Positions 11,880-23,870 of a stretch of DNA of 64,000 bases are shown here, piece by piece. The notes under the pieces were generated by a model, which worked only from the letters and a program-made list of their open reading frames with translations, did not search any database and was not told the origin of the DNA. Origin of the DNA: Eonycteris spelaea. Taxonomy: Eukaryota; Chordata; Mammalia; Chiroptera; Pteropodidae. The position numbers were made by a program, and so were the translations under genes. The first letter of the stretch is position 1. Each line of letters begins with the position of its first letter. The stretch spans positions 7,714,501 to 7,778,500 of the forward strand of contig PUFA01000034.1 in assembly GCA_003508835.1 (NCBI GenBank), read 5' to 3'.

Positions 11880-12360
11880 CAGGTGCTGAAAGATGGCAGC
11901 AGAGATGAAGGGCATCTATTGTTTCAGGCAGGTTTAAGGGGGCATCAACCAGTCCCACTGAGTAGATTGTGCATTTGGCTTATAAATTGGCCTGTCTCCC
12001 CAGAGGAGCAAACCAGAGCAACCTGAGGGGGGCAATGGAAGCTAACGTCCAGCTCACGAGAGTTATCCAGGAGATGCAGGCAGAGATCAACAAGCTGGAG
12101 AAGAGAACCGAGCCCTCCGGATGAAACTGACTTCGAGCAGTCAGAGAATTCCTGGCTCAAGGGGACAGTCAGGAGATGAAAGGGAAGGGGAAGTCACAGA
12201 ACTTGGTAACCTCGAAAAAGCACCTGGGCAATCTCTAGCAACACTTCATGGTAGTATTTCCACTGATTTGGCACCAGCCACGCAGGAACACCAAGGTAAA
12301 GAAAGTCCACCGCTTTTCTGGGCTCTGCCCATCCTTGCAAATATCTCCTAAATAGTAGGT
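11880..12360 (+). mobile_element. HAL1-like (half-L1) element, 5' end and ORF1 start
   Basis: From the ATG at 12034 the peptide starts MEANVQLTRVIQEMQAEINK, a heptad-patterned coiled-coil N-terminus like L1/HAL1 ORF1 proteins. The frame breaks near 12097. In the next frame it resumes as ENRALRMKLTSSSQR and stays open to 12351. Loss of a single base in the A-rich stretch near 12098-12105 explains the shift. HAL1 carries only ORF1 and no reverse transcriptase. The upstream 11880-12030 would be its 5'UTR. This is a dead copy; an ordinary old L1 ORF1 is the alternative. Confidence 0.6.
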
Positions 12361-12660
12361 AGGTGCTTCTCACATAGCTGTAATTTGGTGTTAACAGTGG
12401 TGAGTTCCATCCTATTTCTATTTGGTAGATTAATTTCGAATTCAGAGGCAAATTTTTCCTTAGCATCCTTAAGCCACATATTTTGACAATGTTAAAACGA
12501 TTTCCAGATATTTCTGGTAAGATAAGAATGGCAGATTTACGGAAATCAGTCACATTAAAAAACAACGTCTTTTTCTTCTGGACTTCAATCATTTAAATGC
12601 TACATAATAGAACACTGAAGGGATTTATGCTAAATGGCATGCTCATTTATTAAGCTAGAA
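12361..12660. other. Possible continuation of the HAL1-like element
   Basis: No independent repeat was recognised. A minus-strand ORF (12194-12592) overlaps the HAL1-like region and is probably an antisense shadow. Confidence 0.35.
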
Positions 12661-12663
12661 AGA

Positions 12664-12870
12664 TATAGCACAATAGTTAAGTGTATGGATATAAGAGGCA
12701 AACAAATATAGTTTCCAGTGATTGGTCACTCATTAGCCACTTGATTCATCTTTAAGCTTTGTTTTCTTCATTTAGAAATGTTTTAGTACCTTTCTCAGGT
12801 GGTCGTGAGGATTAACTGCCATAATAGACCAAGCACTCAGTATAGTACCTGGCAAAGATGCAACAAATGG
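12664..12870 (+). repeat. MIR SINE
   Basis: The MIR order is intact: 'gcacaatagttaagtgtatgg', 'attagccacttgattcatc', 'ttttcttcatttagaaatg', 'ggtcgtgaggattaactgc' and 'agcactcagtatagtacctggc'. It includes the tRNA-related head, core and LINE-like tail. Confidence 0.7.
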
Positions 12871-13468
12871 CAGATCTTGCTGCTTATTCATGTTTTACGA
12901 AGAACTTCGTTGTCCTATACAAATTTATAGCGTACATAATTCAAACTACTCTACAAGTTAAAGACTTTAAATGCAGGGTCAATGTCTAATGTATTCTATA
13001 AATTAAATCTCTCAGCTTTGATCGGAAATAATGTTGACTGTGAAGACTACACAAGAAGTCAGAAATCAGCAGAGCAGAAAAGTGCATCCTACATTCAAAT
13101 TGTCAGCGCTTGCCTACACACAGCGTATTCAAGGAAAATTGATGTACATAATTAAATACTCAGAGCTCTTAATATCATCTGTCAAAGCCTTCAGGCAATG
13201 CCATTTAGAGGTTCTGAATAACTTGGCAGTGAAACATGTCATATTTACCAGCTGCTTTTCTCTGTTACACAGGGCTCTCTCTAGGATGGATCCTATTATT
13301 TCAAAGCTGGGAACAGATTCAAATCAGGGTCTTTCCCTTTTTGACAAGAACAACTCTTGATCTGAGTAGTTCTTTCTGCTGGTAATTTAATAAAACTGAA
13401 AGCATAGCCTGAAACGATATCTGAACTCTGGGGGGTGGGGAGCAGGGGAATGGACATTTGTAATATAT
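12871..13468. other. Unclassified stretch with an unsupported 109-codon ORF
   Basis: The plus-strand ORF at 13031-13360 has no domain, signal peptide or acceptor/donor pair that I can identify. I treat it as chance. Confidence 0.4.
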
Positions 13469-13707
13469 CCTTATTCCAGGGTTCCTTAACCTCTGGCTCT
13501 CACTGTTTCCAACTGAATAATTCTGTACGGTAGTGGTCTGTCTTGGACATTGCAGGATGTTTAGCAGCTTTCCTGGCTTCCAAACCCTAGTTGCCCATAG
13601 TACCTGCCTCTCCTCCCTCCAGTTATGACCATCAAAAATGTCTTCAGACCTTCCAAATGTCACCTGGAGGACTGAATGTCCTCCTGTTGGAAACCACTGC
13701 CTTACTC
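13469..13707 (+). mobile_element. hAT MITE with 8-bp TSD, copy 1
   Basis: The element (13477-13699) opens 'cagggttccttaacctctgg', passes 'gacattgcaggatgtttagc' and 'ccaaatgtcacctggaggac', and closes 'gttggaaaccactg'. Flanking octamers are ccttattc (13469-13476) and ccttactc (13700-13707), a 7/8 match and the hAT-specific length. A second copy of the family is at 45963-46179. The exact family name is not assigned. Confidence 0.75.
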
Positions 13708-13989
13708 CAAAGGTAAACAACCCTCTCCAAATCTATTTTCTGTGATGTTTATCTTAATGAGAAAGTAAGTTGAGTCTTAGTGTATCTGTGCTATTCTAAA
13801 ACAAGTATTATACTGCTCAAAGAACAAAGAGGAGGCCATCGAGCTTAGAGAAGGGTAGAATAAGAGCTAAACACACAATTGATATTACACTTCTTCAGCA
13901 TATGGATGGTAACTTCCATATTCGTGGAATTTATGCTTGGAAGTTTGGTTGAGTTACTTTAAATGATATTTACCTGGCACCTTATATGA

Positions 13990-14155
13990 TTGACCTGAGC
14001 ATGGTTTGTACTCCCAGTTTTGTAATAGTTGGTCAATGCTGGGTAGGTCACATAAAAATTTCTGATCTTAGCATCCTTGTGTGAAAATGAATAGATTGGA
14101 TCAGACACCTTTCAAAGCCTATTCAAGCTGTAAAATTCTGTGATCCTATGACTGT
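13990..14155 (+). repeat. MIR-like SINE fragment
   Basis: The segment 'ttgtgtgaaaatgaatagattggatcagac' and the ending 'aaaattctgtgatcctatgac' follow the 'ggactagatgatctc...ttctatgattcta' variant seen in MIR3/MIRc-type copies. A similar ending occurs near 27095. Confidence 0.5.
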
Positions 14156-14164
14156 AACATGCTT

Positions 14165-14310
14165 TTATGATCCCTCTCCTCACCTCTAAAATGCAGGTAG
14201 TGATGGAATGCATCTATCTCATAGGGCTGTTGAGAGGATTAAATGAGATAGCATGAGTAAGACTCAACATGAGTTATTTCTTACTAGTTGTCATTATCAT
14301 TAGATACTAA
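14165..14310 (+). repeat. MIR fragment
   Basis: 'cctcacctctaaaatgcaggtagtgatgg', 'catctatctcatagggctgtt' and 'gaggattaaatgagatagc' match the MIR core and tail in order. Confidence 0.65.
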
Positions 14311-14424
14311 TGATAAATATTATTTTATGATAAAAATATTATTATTTGATGTGACTATAAGTTATTAGAAGTTTTAATAAGATGTGCAATAACAGTCGAA
14401 AGTCATACTTGCAACTGAATCATA

Positions 14425-14515
14425 GAAATCTGATACAGGAAAGGAACTTTAGAGATCATCACCTTATTTTACAGTTGAGGATATAAGATCCTGAGAGATT
14501 AAGCTACTTGTCCAA
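14425..14515 (-). repeat. MIR-like fragment
   Basis: 'aaaggaactttagagatcatc', 'cttattttacagttgaggat' and 'gagagattaagctacttgtcc' are a reversed MIR-type head. It is short and diverged. Confidence 0.5.
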
Positions 14516-16329
14516 TTCTCTTTTGAAAACAGAATAATATGAACCTATTTTTTGAGGAGGAACAATGTGAAATCAGAAGTGTGAGTCTCACTTTAAGAAA
14601 GGGAACAATTAAAGAAGACCTGGAAGCAAATCACTCGGAACCGAAAAGCTCTTCTCTTGGTTCTAGGATATGTGTAGAAATGAGATTTGATGAGCAGTGA
14701 AACCTGCTTTCTTTCCCTCATTCAGCTGAGGACACAGAGCTATGCTATAGCCCAGGAACACAGCTGTATGGTGACTATATACATCTGTTATAACGAGAAT
14801 ACGGAGCACCTGCTCGGAATGGCTCTTTGTTGGATAAATTCTCATGGAAACACCTGTAATCGTGTGTAAGCATTTGGTGGATATGAAATCCAACCAACAC
14901 TTTCAAGGATGTTGCTCTCATCTCCCCTACTCTGTGCATCTTCACTTGAGGTCTATTAGGAAAGAGGTAATTTGCTACAAGGAAGATTAAAAAACAAAAA
15001 CAAACAAAACAAACAAACAAAAAACCACACTCATTACAGGGAAGTCGCAACATTGCTAGACCTCCAATTCTGTTCAATCTACTCATTTCCTTTGGTGCAA
15101 TTAAATTGCATTTGGCAGGAAACTTTGAAATTGTGCTAATGACTCCATGATACTGTGTTAAATATCCTTTCCCTCTTATTGGTAAGAAACTAACAGATAC
15201 AGACGATTCTGTGACCTCAGGGAGATGAACAAAGAGCCTGGTTACTAACCAGTCAAGCTGGAACATAGATCCCAAATAGGAATATACTTAACTTTGCTAT
15301 CATCAGCATAATTCCCTCTGTTGCATTTTTTTACCATTCGGTATAAGGAGATAATTTTGCAATCTTTTTCAATAAAAACTTCTATGTTTGTCAATAGCGA
15401 TAAAACTTGCTTTTAGATAATTATTGAAGCTATAGATGACCAAAGAAAATATTTCAAGATAGTTTATGAATAGTATTTGCAGTTAATCACTTCAGACAGA
15501 TTTGAACTTAAACTCTCCCCAGCCTCCTGCCTAAAATTTGATTTTCTGCTCTTCAAAACTATGAAAAGCCAGGGCAGCTTCCGCTTTTTGCTATGGCTGT
15601 AAAAATTTGCTGTCTCTGTTCTGCAGATGTGAGCATCAAATATAAAGAAGAAATAATTGTGCTTTAGTATCTCAAAACCTAAACGGAAAGCAAGGCTTTC
15701 TTACACTTCCATGCTTGTTACTGGCAAAGCTGTGACAAGAAAGAATAAAGATTTGACAACCATTGATTAAGTCCTCCAGAAAATGAAAACCAACCCATGA
15801 AGTCAGTGTCGTTAGCCCCAGGGGAATAACTGCATGTCTTAGTAGAGGTTGAATGACAGGCTCCAGGTCAGTCAGAGCAGCGTCAGAGCTAAGATTTAAA
15901 CAAGCCAAGACTCCTTGAAATAAAGCTCTTGTGATCAAGGTGCTTTAGTAACAAGGAACAAAGATTTGATTTACCTGGAAAAGAGTTTATTGGAAGACAC
16001 TTATGGACAAAAATTGAATTGGAAGCACTCAGAAACTAAGGCCACTAATCTCTCTGTCTCTCTTAGCGGCACACCAGCTTCCCACACAAGGCATCTTTGC
16101 TTCTTTCCACGTGCCTACTTTGCTTTCTACTCTCATTCAACAGGCTTCCTTATGACGACTGTCCCAACTAAAACCCAGACACACAGTTATAGGCCCGTTA
16201 GCAGCAGCAGTTCAATAACCTGTGGCCATTCAGACTATGAGAGACTGCAGATGGGCAGGTTCTTCTGGAAGCAGCAGTGAGAAGCCATCCAGAACTGGCA
16301 TCTCTAGAAGTCCATGTTCTTCCCACTTT
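14516..16329. other. Unclassified non-coding stretch
   Basis: The only clear structure is an A/CAAA-rich tract at 14988-15027. The minus-strand 166-codon ORF at 14775-15275 translates that tract into a hydrophobic low-complexity run and is not credible as a gene. Confidence 0.45.
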
Positions 16330-16655
16330 AAAGTTTTGTTTTACTGTCTCTCTGTATCTCAAAGTATCTGTTCAAATGCTGTGTTCTCAGAAAGCTCTGC
16401 TTGACCACACTATGAAACAGCTCTCAGACCCACTCCCTCCCCTACCTCTGTCCCCTTGCTCTCACAAACCTTATTTTTCTTCCTAGAATCTATCGCTACC
16501 TGAATTTTAGCATATTTTGTATATTGTCTGCCACACAAGAGGGTAAACTCTGTGCAGGCAAGACCTTTGTGTCGTTCACTACTGTGTCATCCCTTAATAA
16601 AGTGTCTGGCATGTGGTTGGAACTCAATTATTTGCCAATACATCAGTGAATTAAG
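16330..16655 (+). repeat. L2 LINE 3' fragment
   Basis: The L2 sequence order is visible: 'ttttactgtctctctgtatc', 'gttctcagaaagctctgcttgacc', 'ccttatttttcttcctagaatc', 'ttgtatattgtctgcc', 'gagggtaaactctgtgcaggc' and 'cccttaataaagtgtctggca'. The final TGAA tail is lost. Confidence 0.7.
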
Positions 16656-16788
16656 GTCTTTTGTGGAAAAAAAAATAAAAATAGTTTTGTTTAGTTAGTT
16701 TCAACTAACTACTATCAGCATAATTTTTCATTTGTGAACATCATTAAAAGTAAAATTTTTAAACTCGAATTTTGTGTCTCCCGTACAG

Positions 16789-17034
16789 GCAATGCCATGA
16801 TCGTTAGGCGCTATTCCATTTCCTCATCAATTCATTCATTCGCTGTAAATGATCCCTGGAAAGCTGAAAAAAGACAACCAACGGTGGAATTCAAGAAGCT
16901 CAAGGAACAGTTAAATCACCGGCATGTTCCTCAATCACGAAGCGAAACAGTGAAGAAAAAATGTTTGCAAACGATTCTTTTACCAGCAATAGTTCCAGCC
17001 AAAAAGGCTTTCTTGAGCATGTTTTTGGCTGCAG
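16789..17034 (+). CDS. Exon-like block, unidentified; possibly frameshifted
   Basis: A pyrimidine-leaning tract ending 'tctcccgtacag' (to 16788) precedes the block, and 'gctgcag|gtaatg' follows at 17034/17035. Both are good splice consensus sites. The 246-bp interval is open in one frame throughout (part of an ORF from 16734 to 17060), entering and leaving in phase 1. The first third (NAMIVRRYSISSSIHSF...) looks protein-like. After the A6 run at 16868-16873 the frame one base over looks more natural (KSPACSSITKRNSEEK..., ending GFLEHVFGC). It may be an exon with a one-base slip, a dead exon, or chance. I do not recognise the protein. Confidence 0.3.
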
Positions 17035-17499
17035 GTAATGTGCACTCCGTCTCTAACTAATTTACAGGTCTGTGCTGTGATGGCTACTGAGACATTCTCC
17101 TGAATGAGCAAACTCTGATTTGGTAGAGGAGAAACATATAGGCTATTAGTCCAAAATAATTTCTAACCTACCTATGTCCATTTCAAGAATCAAAAGGAAC
17201 AAATTTATTTGAGGTCAAATGGCACTCTCTAAAAGATGTCTCTAACCAGCAGAAACATTTACTCTTTACTTACTCACCAAGCATCAGTGATCCTACTCTG
17301 AGCTAGACAAGAGTTAGCAAAAACAAAACACCGTGTTTGAAATTTTCATTCAACGACAAAGATACACAGTCACTTGATCCCTACGATAAAGTATCTCAGG
17401 GAGAAGACACAGATCCCTTAGGAGTTGGACACAGAACTGACCTCTGAGAAATGTTCTTGTAGAGGAAGGTAACTTAATGGGCTTTTTGTGGCACACATA

Positions 17500-17945
17500 T
17501 ATAGTTATAGTTATATTTTTTTAAATGTTAATTGTAAAAAAAATTGCAAATTACAAAATGTAAATGTAATATTCAAAGCAAAAGATATACAAAGGAAAAT
17601 CTTCCATATTCCCACTACATGCACAAAACCATCATTCAGATGTTAATGGGTATCTTTCCAGGCTTATGTGTCCACACAGTTCGAAATTACACAGCGCATG
17701 TTTTATAATGGTTTATTTTTGGCAGTTAAATCATTATATTCTCACAGTCCTATAATGCTAATTGAGAAATATAGTAGTATCAATTTTCTCATTCCAATTT
17801 ATATTATTTTCTATGATAGTTTGGGAACCTACCCAATGTTTATAATGTATTATTTTTCCGAAGCAAAACATTTTCTAACTGCCAAGCTCCCAACAAATAA
17901 ACTATTAGAACATGATCCATTTCTAATTTGAGTCTACTTTAATGT
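17500..17945 (-). mobile_element. L1/HAL1-type 3' fragment, reverse
   Basis: The pattern 'gaaaatcttccatattcccac', 'catcattcagatgttaatggg' and 'tatctttccaggcttatgtgtc' followed by AT-rich sequence is the reverse of the L1/HAL1 3' region seen in plus orientation at 25865-26250. It is heavily diverged and cannot be coding. Confidence 0.45.
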
Positions 17946-18558
17946 GCAAAATTGAGCCAATTTTAGGATTGCGTTAAAACAAGAAAGTCAGTAATGGCTA
18001 AAAATCAACAGCTGAGTTGGCATTAAATGCAATAGATACAGAGAACTGTTGAGTAGGATTTAAGCATGTATATTTTTAGTCCTTTTTTATTTTGTCTTTT
18101 ACTTACTTAAGGATTAGCTAATAAAGTAACATATCATTACATTATTTTTCTGATTTTTTAAATAAATTTATTTACTTTCTAGTAGCTTTCAAAGAATTTT
18201 ATAAAGATTTATGGAGACTAAATTCTTTGAACAGGCTTTGGAATCAGACACAGACTAATTTGCTTGTGAACTTTTCACTATTATACCAAGAAAGTATTTT
18301 ACAGAATAATGCCAATATTAATATTTATAAGAACCAATGCTCTCCAGAAACTAGATAAGATTTTAATTTTTCCTAAATTTTGACATAGAAATCCAATCTT
18401 TCTACATTTAAGAAAAAAAAAATCATCTCAGACTGTTGAAAAGATTAAAGGAAAGGGTCCTTATAGACAAATTAAAATGACAAATGCTATTTTATTCATT
18501 TTACTGACAGGAAAAAAAACAGAAAAATTAGCATAAATATATACTCTCCTTACTTATG
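17946..18558. other. Unclassified AT-rich stretch
   Basis: No recognisable element; poly-A and poly-T runs only. Confidence 0.45.
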
Positions 18559-18559
18559 A

Positions 18560-18745
18560 CAAAGGCAGCCTGTGGAACCACAGGGCTAAAATCCCACCTC
18601 CATCATGTGCCAACAGCATGGCCTTGGGAAAGTTATTTGTCTGTCCTATGCCAGTTCGCTCTTCTGTGAAAAGGGAATTGTAATAACACTTACCTTATTG
18701 TTTTTGTGAAGAACGAATGAGATAGTGAAGTGAGTGCCTATTATT
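18560..18745 (+). repeat. MIR SINE
   Basis: 'acagggctaaaatcccacctc', 'catggccttgggaaagttattt', 'gtgaaaagggaattgtaataac' and 'gaacgaatgagatagtgaag' follow the MIR head-to-core order. Confidence 0.7.
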
Positions 18746-18859
18746 CTATTGATCCCAATATACGGAACCCCTGGCCTTTCTCTCAAGGAAGGGAGCCGCT
18801 GTGTTCCCCTTAACGCGGGCCACTAAATGTCATTCACTGAAATTATGGCCTTATTTAAT

Positions 18860-18860
<1 letters not shown>

Positions 18861-18893
<33 letters not shown>

Positions 18894-18907
18894 CAGGGAC
18901 AGAAATT
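18861..18907. repeat. (GA)n/(GACA)n simple repeat
   Basis: An uninterrupted gagaga run passes into gagaca units, ending in 'agacagggacaga'. Confidence 0.85.
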
Positions 18908-21155
18908 GGAGAAAAGGCAATAATTTTAAACACTACTTTTTAGGCTTATTCCTGAGAGCAGTTTATCCTGGTTCACGTCAAAATTCCATGGACCACTGTT
19001 AGAAGGAAAAGATGTGGACAAAATGAAAAGACAGAACGCTCAGATAACACTGGGTCGATGCTGTCACTGCTCTCTCCCTTTATAGTTCAGACATGATAGA
19101 TATTCATTTACTTCAAAGTCCACAACTACAAATGGATCTGGATTATGAAATAATTGCCTCACATTTCTGCTTCATTTCAACTAAAGAGCTTGGATGTGAA
19201 AAGACGCCGCCTGAGGCAGCATGATATTCTTCCACTTTAGACATTACGCTCACGATCCTCATGCGTACGGGCCCTCCCTCAATGTTTCAAATTTCAGTTT
19301 TATCAACATCCTTCGCTGGGCTTAGTTAAAAGACCAATTCCAACATAGATAGTCTTGCATTATTGTTGAGCAACTAAACAAAAGAAAATATTATGATATA
19401 TTTAAAATGAAGTTTTAAGACTTTAGCCAGTATTAGGTGGCTTGGAAAACATGTTCTCTAGTTAAAAAGCTCACTAAAAAGACTTATTTATCTTCCCCTT
19501 ATTGTGCTTTCTTTAGGGACAAGATAAAGACAGTCAGTTTCCTATTACCCATGGACACATCTTCATATCCCCAAAATTCAAGTTCTTCGAAATACTCACC
19601 AAATCAGGCCACAAGCCAGCTAAGTACCATTGCAGAATAGGATGTGTGGGGCGGTGAAATTTAAGAAAGAGTTCATTCCCAAGAGATGGAAACACCCAGC
19701 CTTGCTGGGTCAGTGTCCTCCCTGCAAAGAGCTCTGGCAAGATGCCCAGTGAGACACACAAAGTTCTCGGCATCGGGTCGGTGGACTTGTCTATGGACTT
19801 GGCCAAGAAATGGAAGCGATTGCTTTATGTTGCTGTTGACTACTAATGTCGCTGTCTGTACAGCAGCTTTTGTCGTCTCTGTATGCAGCATGTGAGCAAT
19901 TCAATGTGACTAAATTAAATTGTGTGCTAAGTGTTCGATATCTGTGTCCTGCCATCGGAAAATAGTGTTATAAGTGTCACTTTGCAGGTCAAGCTATAAC
20001 AAATCTAAGGGGAAAGTTCTATTTATTATTAGTGGTATGGAAGCTATAATGATTAGCCTTATTAGTTAATTGTGTGTCGACATTACACTGATAGTAGCTC
20101 ATTTGGTCTTTTAATAATATCCCGTGTGTCACTGGCATGTGAGCTCAAAGACAGTCAACTCACAGTGCACGTTGTGGCTCAGTGCAACCGTGGGCGGGCT
20201 AATGGCAGACACTAAATCTGCCTGGAAAGAGAGAAAAAAAGGTTCAGGATCATGGAAATCTCAGAACTCCCTCAATTCCTGAACTTCTAGTCAAGAGAAC
20301 ATCTCCCATTCTTGTTTATGGCAGTCATGTTCTAACACCGCTACCCTTTTAAAAGAAATTTAATAAAATTTCTAGAGTGGTAAAATGCAGATCCCTGGAC
20401 TAACTGAATTGGCTGGAGAGCTTGGGAGATAGTCAGAGAGTAGACCAGAAATTCACATTTGAAACAAGCCTTTCAGGGATGATTTCTGCTATACAGTTAT
20501 GCTCGTGATCGGCTATTATAAATACTAAGAAATATAGCCCAGGGCTCCCCAAATCTGCCACCAAGTTGAAGTGGAAGCAGTTGAAACGAGGAAAGAGTAG
20601 GAATAATCCAATCCATTTCTAAGAATTTTAATGGCCACTGGCAGACTCCTAAAAGGAAAATAGATGACTCGACGAATCCCCCAAGGTAAATGCCACATGA
20701 TGGGTCAAACACTTCATTTATTTGTGATATTCATTTAAGATTAAAATATTCTCAACATTATAACAGATGTACAATAGGGCAAGGTTACAACCAGAGGGAA
20801 AAGATACAAATGAGATTTAAAGACACATTCATCTGGAAATAGAGATGCACACCCAGTAGATAATTAACCTATGAGATTACTGGCATTTTCGGTTTATGCA
20901 CAATTATATTCTCTGCATATTTACAAAATGGAGAATTTGCATTAACATCAGTTAAAAGAAACATTTCCTAAGCAGGAAAAAAAAAAAAAGCAATAAATGA
21001 CAGCAACCTAAATTACAATGTCATAACTGGCAAGGTTAAAATGACAAATTACCCCCCAATACCAAGCTCACTGAGAAGTATGTGACTGGCATTTCATACA
21101 TGGTCTGTAATCTGAACTGAATTAACAGTTACATGAGTGTAACATTCATAGAAGA
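18908..21155. other. Unclassified mostly unique stretch
   Basis: No transposon was recognised over about 2.2 kb. The part 19980-20240 has a low-repeat look, with TAAT-type motifs ('taatgattagccttattagttaattg') followed by a G/C-richer E-box-like segment, so it could be a conserved non-coding element. ORFs of 67-90 codons at 19437-19895 overlap on both strands and are not supported. Confidence 0.4.
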
Positions 21156-21159
21156 ATTC

Positions 21160-21345
21160 TGTGCTGCCCTCTGACTCTGCTGCCCTAAGCCAGTCATTAA
21201 ATTTAAAATGTTTGTAATTTGAGACATTCTCAATTAAGTGAAGATGATCTCTATATTCTCAATGTCCAGGGTACCTCAGGATCAAATGAGATCATGTGTG
21301 TGGCTATGTTACATAAAGCACTACACAAATACAAGACATTATTAT
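21160..21345 (+). repeat. MIR SINE fragment
   Basis: 'ccctctgactctgctgccctaa', 'gtacctcaggatcaaatgagat' and 'tacataaagcactacacaaata' fit the MIR core and 3' part. Confidence 0.55.
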
Positions 21346-22210
21346 TTTGTTCCGTTCAAAACCTAGACTCCCAACGTATGCCCACTTTCAAATCAAGGTG
21401 TTGAATTGATAAAAATTTATATGTGAAAGTTCTAGCTTTTATTTCATTCTAGCTTTTGATTTTCTCTTGGTTAAATTGATTGATCATCAGATAAAAATAG
21501 ATGGACAGCAAGGCACCTGCCTGGCATTCAGAGTCTTGTGCTTTACCTGTAAAGGAGAAAAGGAAAAAATAGGAAGAGGAAAGCACCCCTTGATGAATTC
21601 CTAATGGTCATCAATACTACCAATAATGTCACAAACTACTAACTCTGTGGGTGATGAAAGCCAATGGTTAACAACTGCATCGATCTATTACCAAAGTACG
21701 CTGATGTCTGCCAGAGCCATTTGCTTTCATAAGCACGGGCTCCTGCAAATTCCCTTTAACAACGAACATACAGAAACAAAGGAAGACTTAAACAGTGTGT
21801 TCAGAACCACGTGGCAAGCGCTGGCAGTTTTTCTAAGAGCCTCACGATCCTGTCTGCTCCCATTGCCTTGAGCTGCTTCGACTCCCGAGGCTGCGAACCT
21901 TGACTAAACTTAACCAAAAAGACAGCCGTGAACAGAAACAAACGTGAAACATTACGAAGTTCATTTTATTCCTTGGTCCAAATTCTAGTTTATCCTCTAG
22001 AAAATAGATCTTAGGATGCTTTATGAAGCTTGGCAGGTGCAATCATTGACCTTGATAGTTTTGCCACTAAAATAACAAGCAAAATACAGTAGCATTTACT
22101 GATTATGGGGTGGAGGGGTGGGGGAGAGAATCCACAGAACTTGAACTTGTAAAGAAACGACAAAACAGACAAAACAATCTGGGAGAGGAGTATGTAGTTA
22201 TTATATATGT
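21346..22210. other. Unclassified non-coding stretch
   Basis: No firm assignment. Overlapping ORFs at 21626-22250 on both strands have no domain features. Confidence 0.4.
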
Positions 22211-22335
22211 CTACTGACTTATGGTCCAGACCATTTCCGTGATACCACACTTCTACCCTTGACGAACTCAGCCCTCTTGTTGCTGTTCAGTGGCTACAGA
22301 GAATTTATATAGTGAATAAGACTGAACATAGCCCC
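22211..22335 (+). repeat. Locally duplicated module, copy A
   Basis: It aligns over its full length with 24413-24538 at roughly 80% identity in the same orientation. The longest shared block is 'gtggctacagagaatttatatagt', with further matches on both sides. The upstream edge in copy B looks like the end of a MIR. Either a small tandem or segmental duplication, or two members of an unnamed repeat. Confidence 0.7.
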
Positions 22336-23862
22336 CTCCAAAAATGTGTATTCATATTCCTTCCTTAAGAGACTGAGTTCTGGTGCCTGAAGCAACACTT
22401 AATTTTTAAATATTGATGCAGGGAAATTAGTCCTTTATTCAAACTGTGTTTGAAAAAGCATGTAATCAGAGAATCTTCTTTCTTATACAGGAATAAAAGA
22501 CCTGGTACACCTTTAATTCTCTTTTGATTTCTGCCTTTATTATTAGTGCCACAAAATAGTCAAAATATTTTATGACTACACTAATGCACTCACATTAGTT
22601 TTCTAAAATGTGAGAAAAGAAAGACTGAATTTATCCAATCTCATACATACATACTTAATAGTCTGACATTATTAAAAGTCCTTTGAATAGTTGAACTTCA
22701 AACACAATTCACCCTGAACTCAGAGAGAGATGAGACTCGTTCCCATCCAGGTTTTATTAAAAGATAATTCTCTGTGACACTCAGGTGTACGTTCAAAAAA
22801 TAACTCTCATTTTTCCTTTTTCTTTTACTAGAATTTCTCCTCCTGCAGTCGCTTCAAAATTCTTACACTTGAGAAGTCTGAATCTGAGGAGAAATTAAAA
22901 GTCTATTTCTAACAATGATTTAAAAAAAAATTATTCTGCCAACTGCTCGACACCATTTTTGAAGGCCATACATATACCCACATTTGTTAGAAATACAGCA
23001 TCCCTTTATTTTAGGGAGCACAATTATTAGTCATAATTTTACTCATGAATATTGTCCCTAATTCCACACAATAAGTCCCAAGCCTCACACTTTTTCTTTC
23101 CTTTCCCCCTTAACCTGAGGATTTTTAATTCACACAGGGTTCCTTCAAACCAGAAACTCACTTCTGATGGAAAGATAGGGTGGACAAGCAAGGCTTTCTA
23201 AGTAGGAGAAAACTTCACTCAATGAAACACCCAGAAGATTCTTGATTTTTGAAATTCTATTTTGTCACACAAACCTCGTTCTTTAATACAAGAAACGCTT
23301 TCAGCGTTGAAGACGGTGAGAGTGAATGGACAGCTCAGAAGCAAATAATTCTTCAGCTCAGGTGCTATGCCATTTAGTGCACCAGAAAAAGCAATTTGCT
23401 AAATGGCCATGGTCACACGTGACAGTTAAATGGGTATCCAAGGAATAAACCAGTTAGTCTCTTCCTTACCATATCATCTCATCTACTGCGTGGGTGAGTC
23501 TATATTGCCACTAAACTGTGTCTTTTTCATCTCTGCCATTGCCTTTTGGTCATGGTTTGTCTGGATTGGCTGGATTGGCTGAAACCTGCCCTTCATCACA
23601 CACAGACACTCCCTCGTCTCTTACAAAAGAAACACCCAAAGCATCAGATCTGTCCTACACCAACTCATTCAAATGTTCCTCCTAAATATTTACTCATTTC
23701 CCTTCTCAAGTGCTTTAGATTTCTAGAGCTGCATTCAAACTCAGTCCCAGCCCAAGAATCTAAAATGTAAAGGATGTCTTCAAGAGGCCATTCCAAGAAA
23801 AGCCCATCCTCCAAACACTGGAGCAGTCTTCCCAGCCGTCTCTCTCCGACCCCTGGAACTTC
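22336..23862. other. Unclassified AT-rich stretch
   Basis: No repeat assigned and no credible coding region. A short direct repeat 'ctggattgg|ctggattgg' occurs near 23563. Confidence 0.4.
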
Positions 23863-23870
23863 ATGAAAAG

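Noticed and set aside
14775..15275. 166-codon minus-strand ORF
   Set aside because: It includes a translated CAAA/A-rich tract giving a Phe/Cys/Leu run; no family features.
15601..15670. Possible splice acceptor 'ctgtctctgttctgcag' near 15608
   Set aside because: No open, protein-like frame with a matching donor follows.
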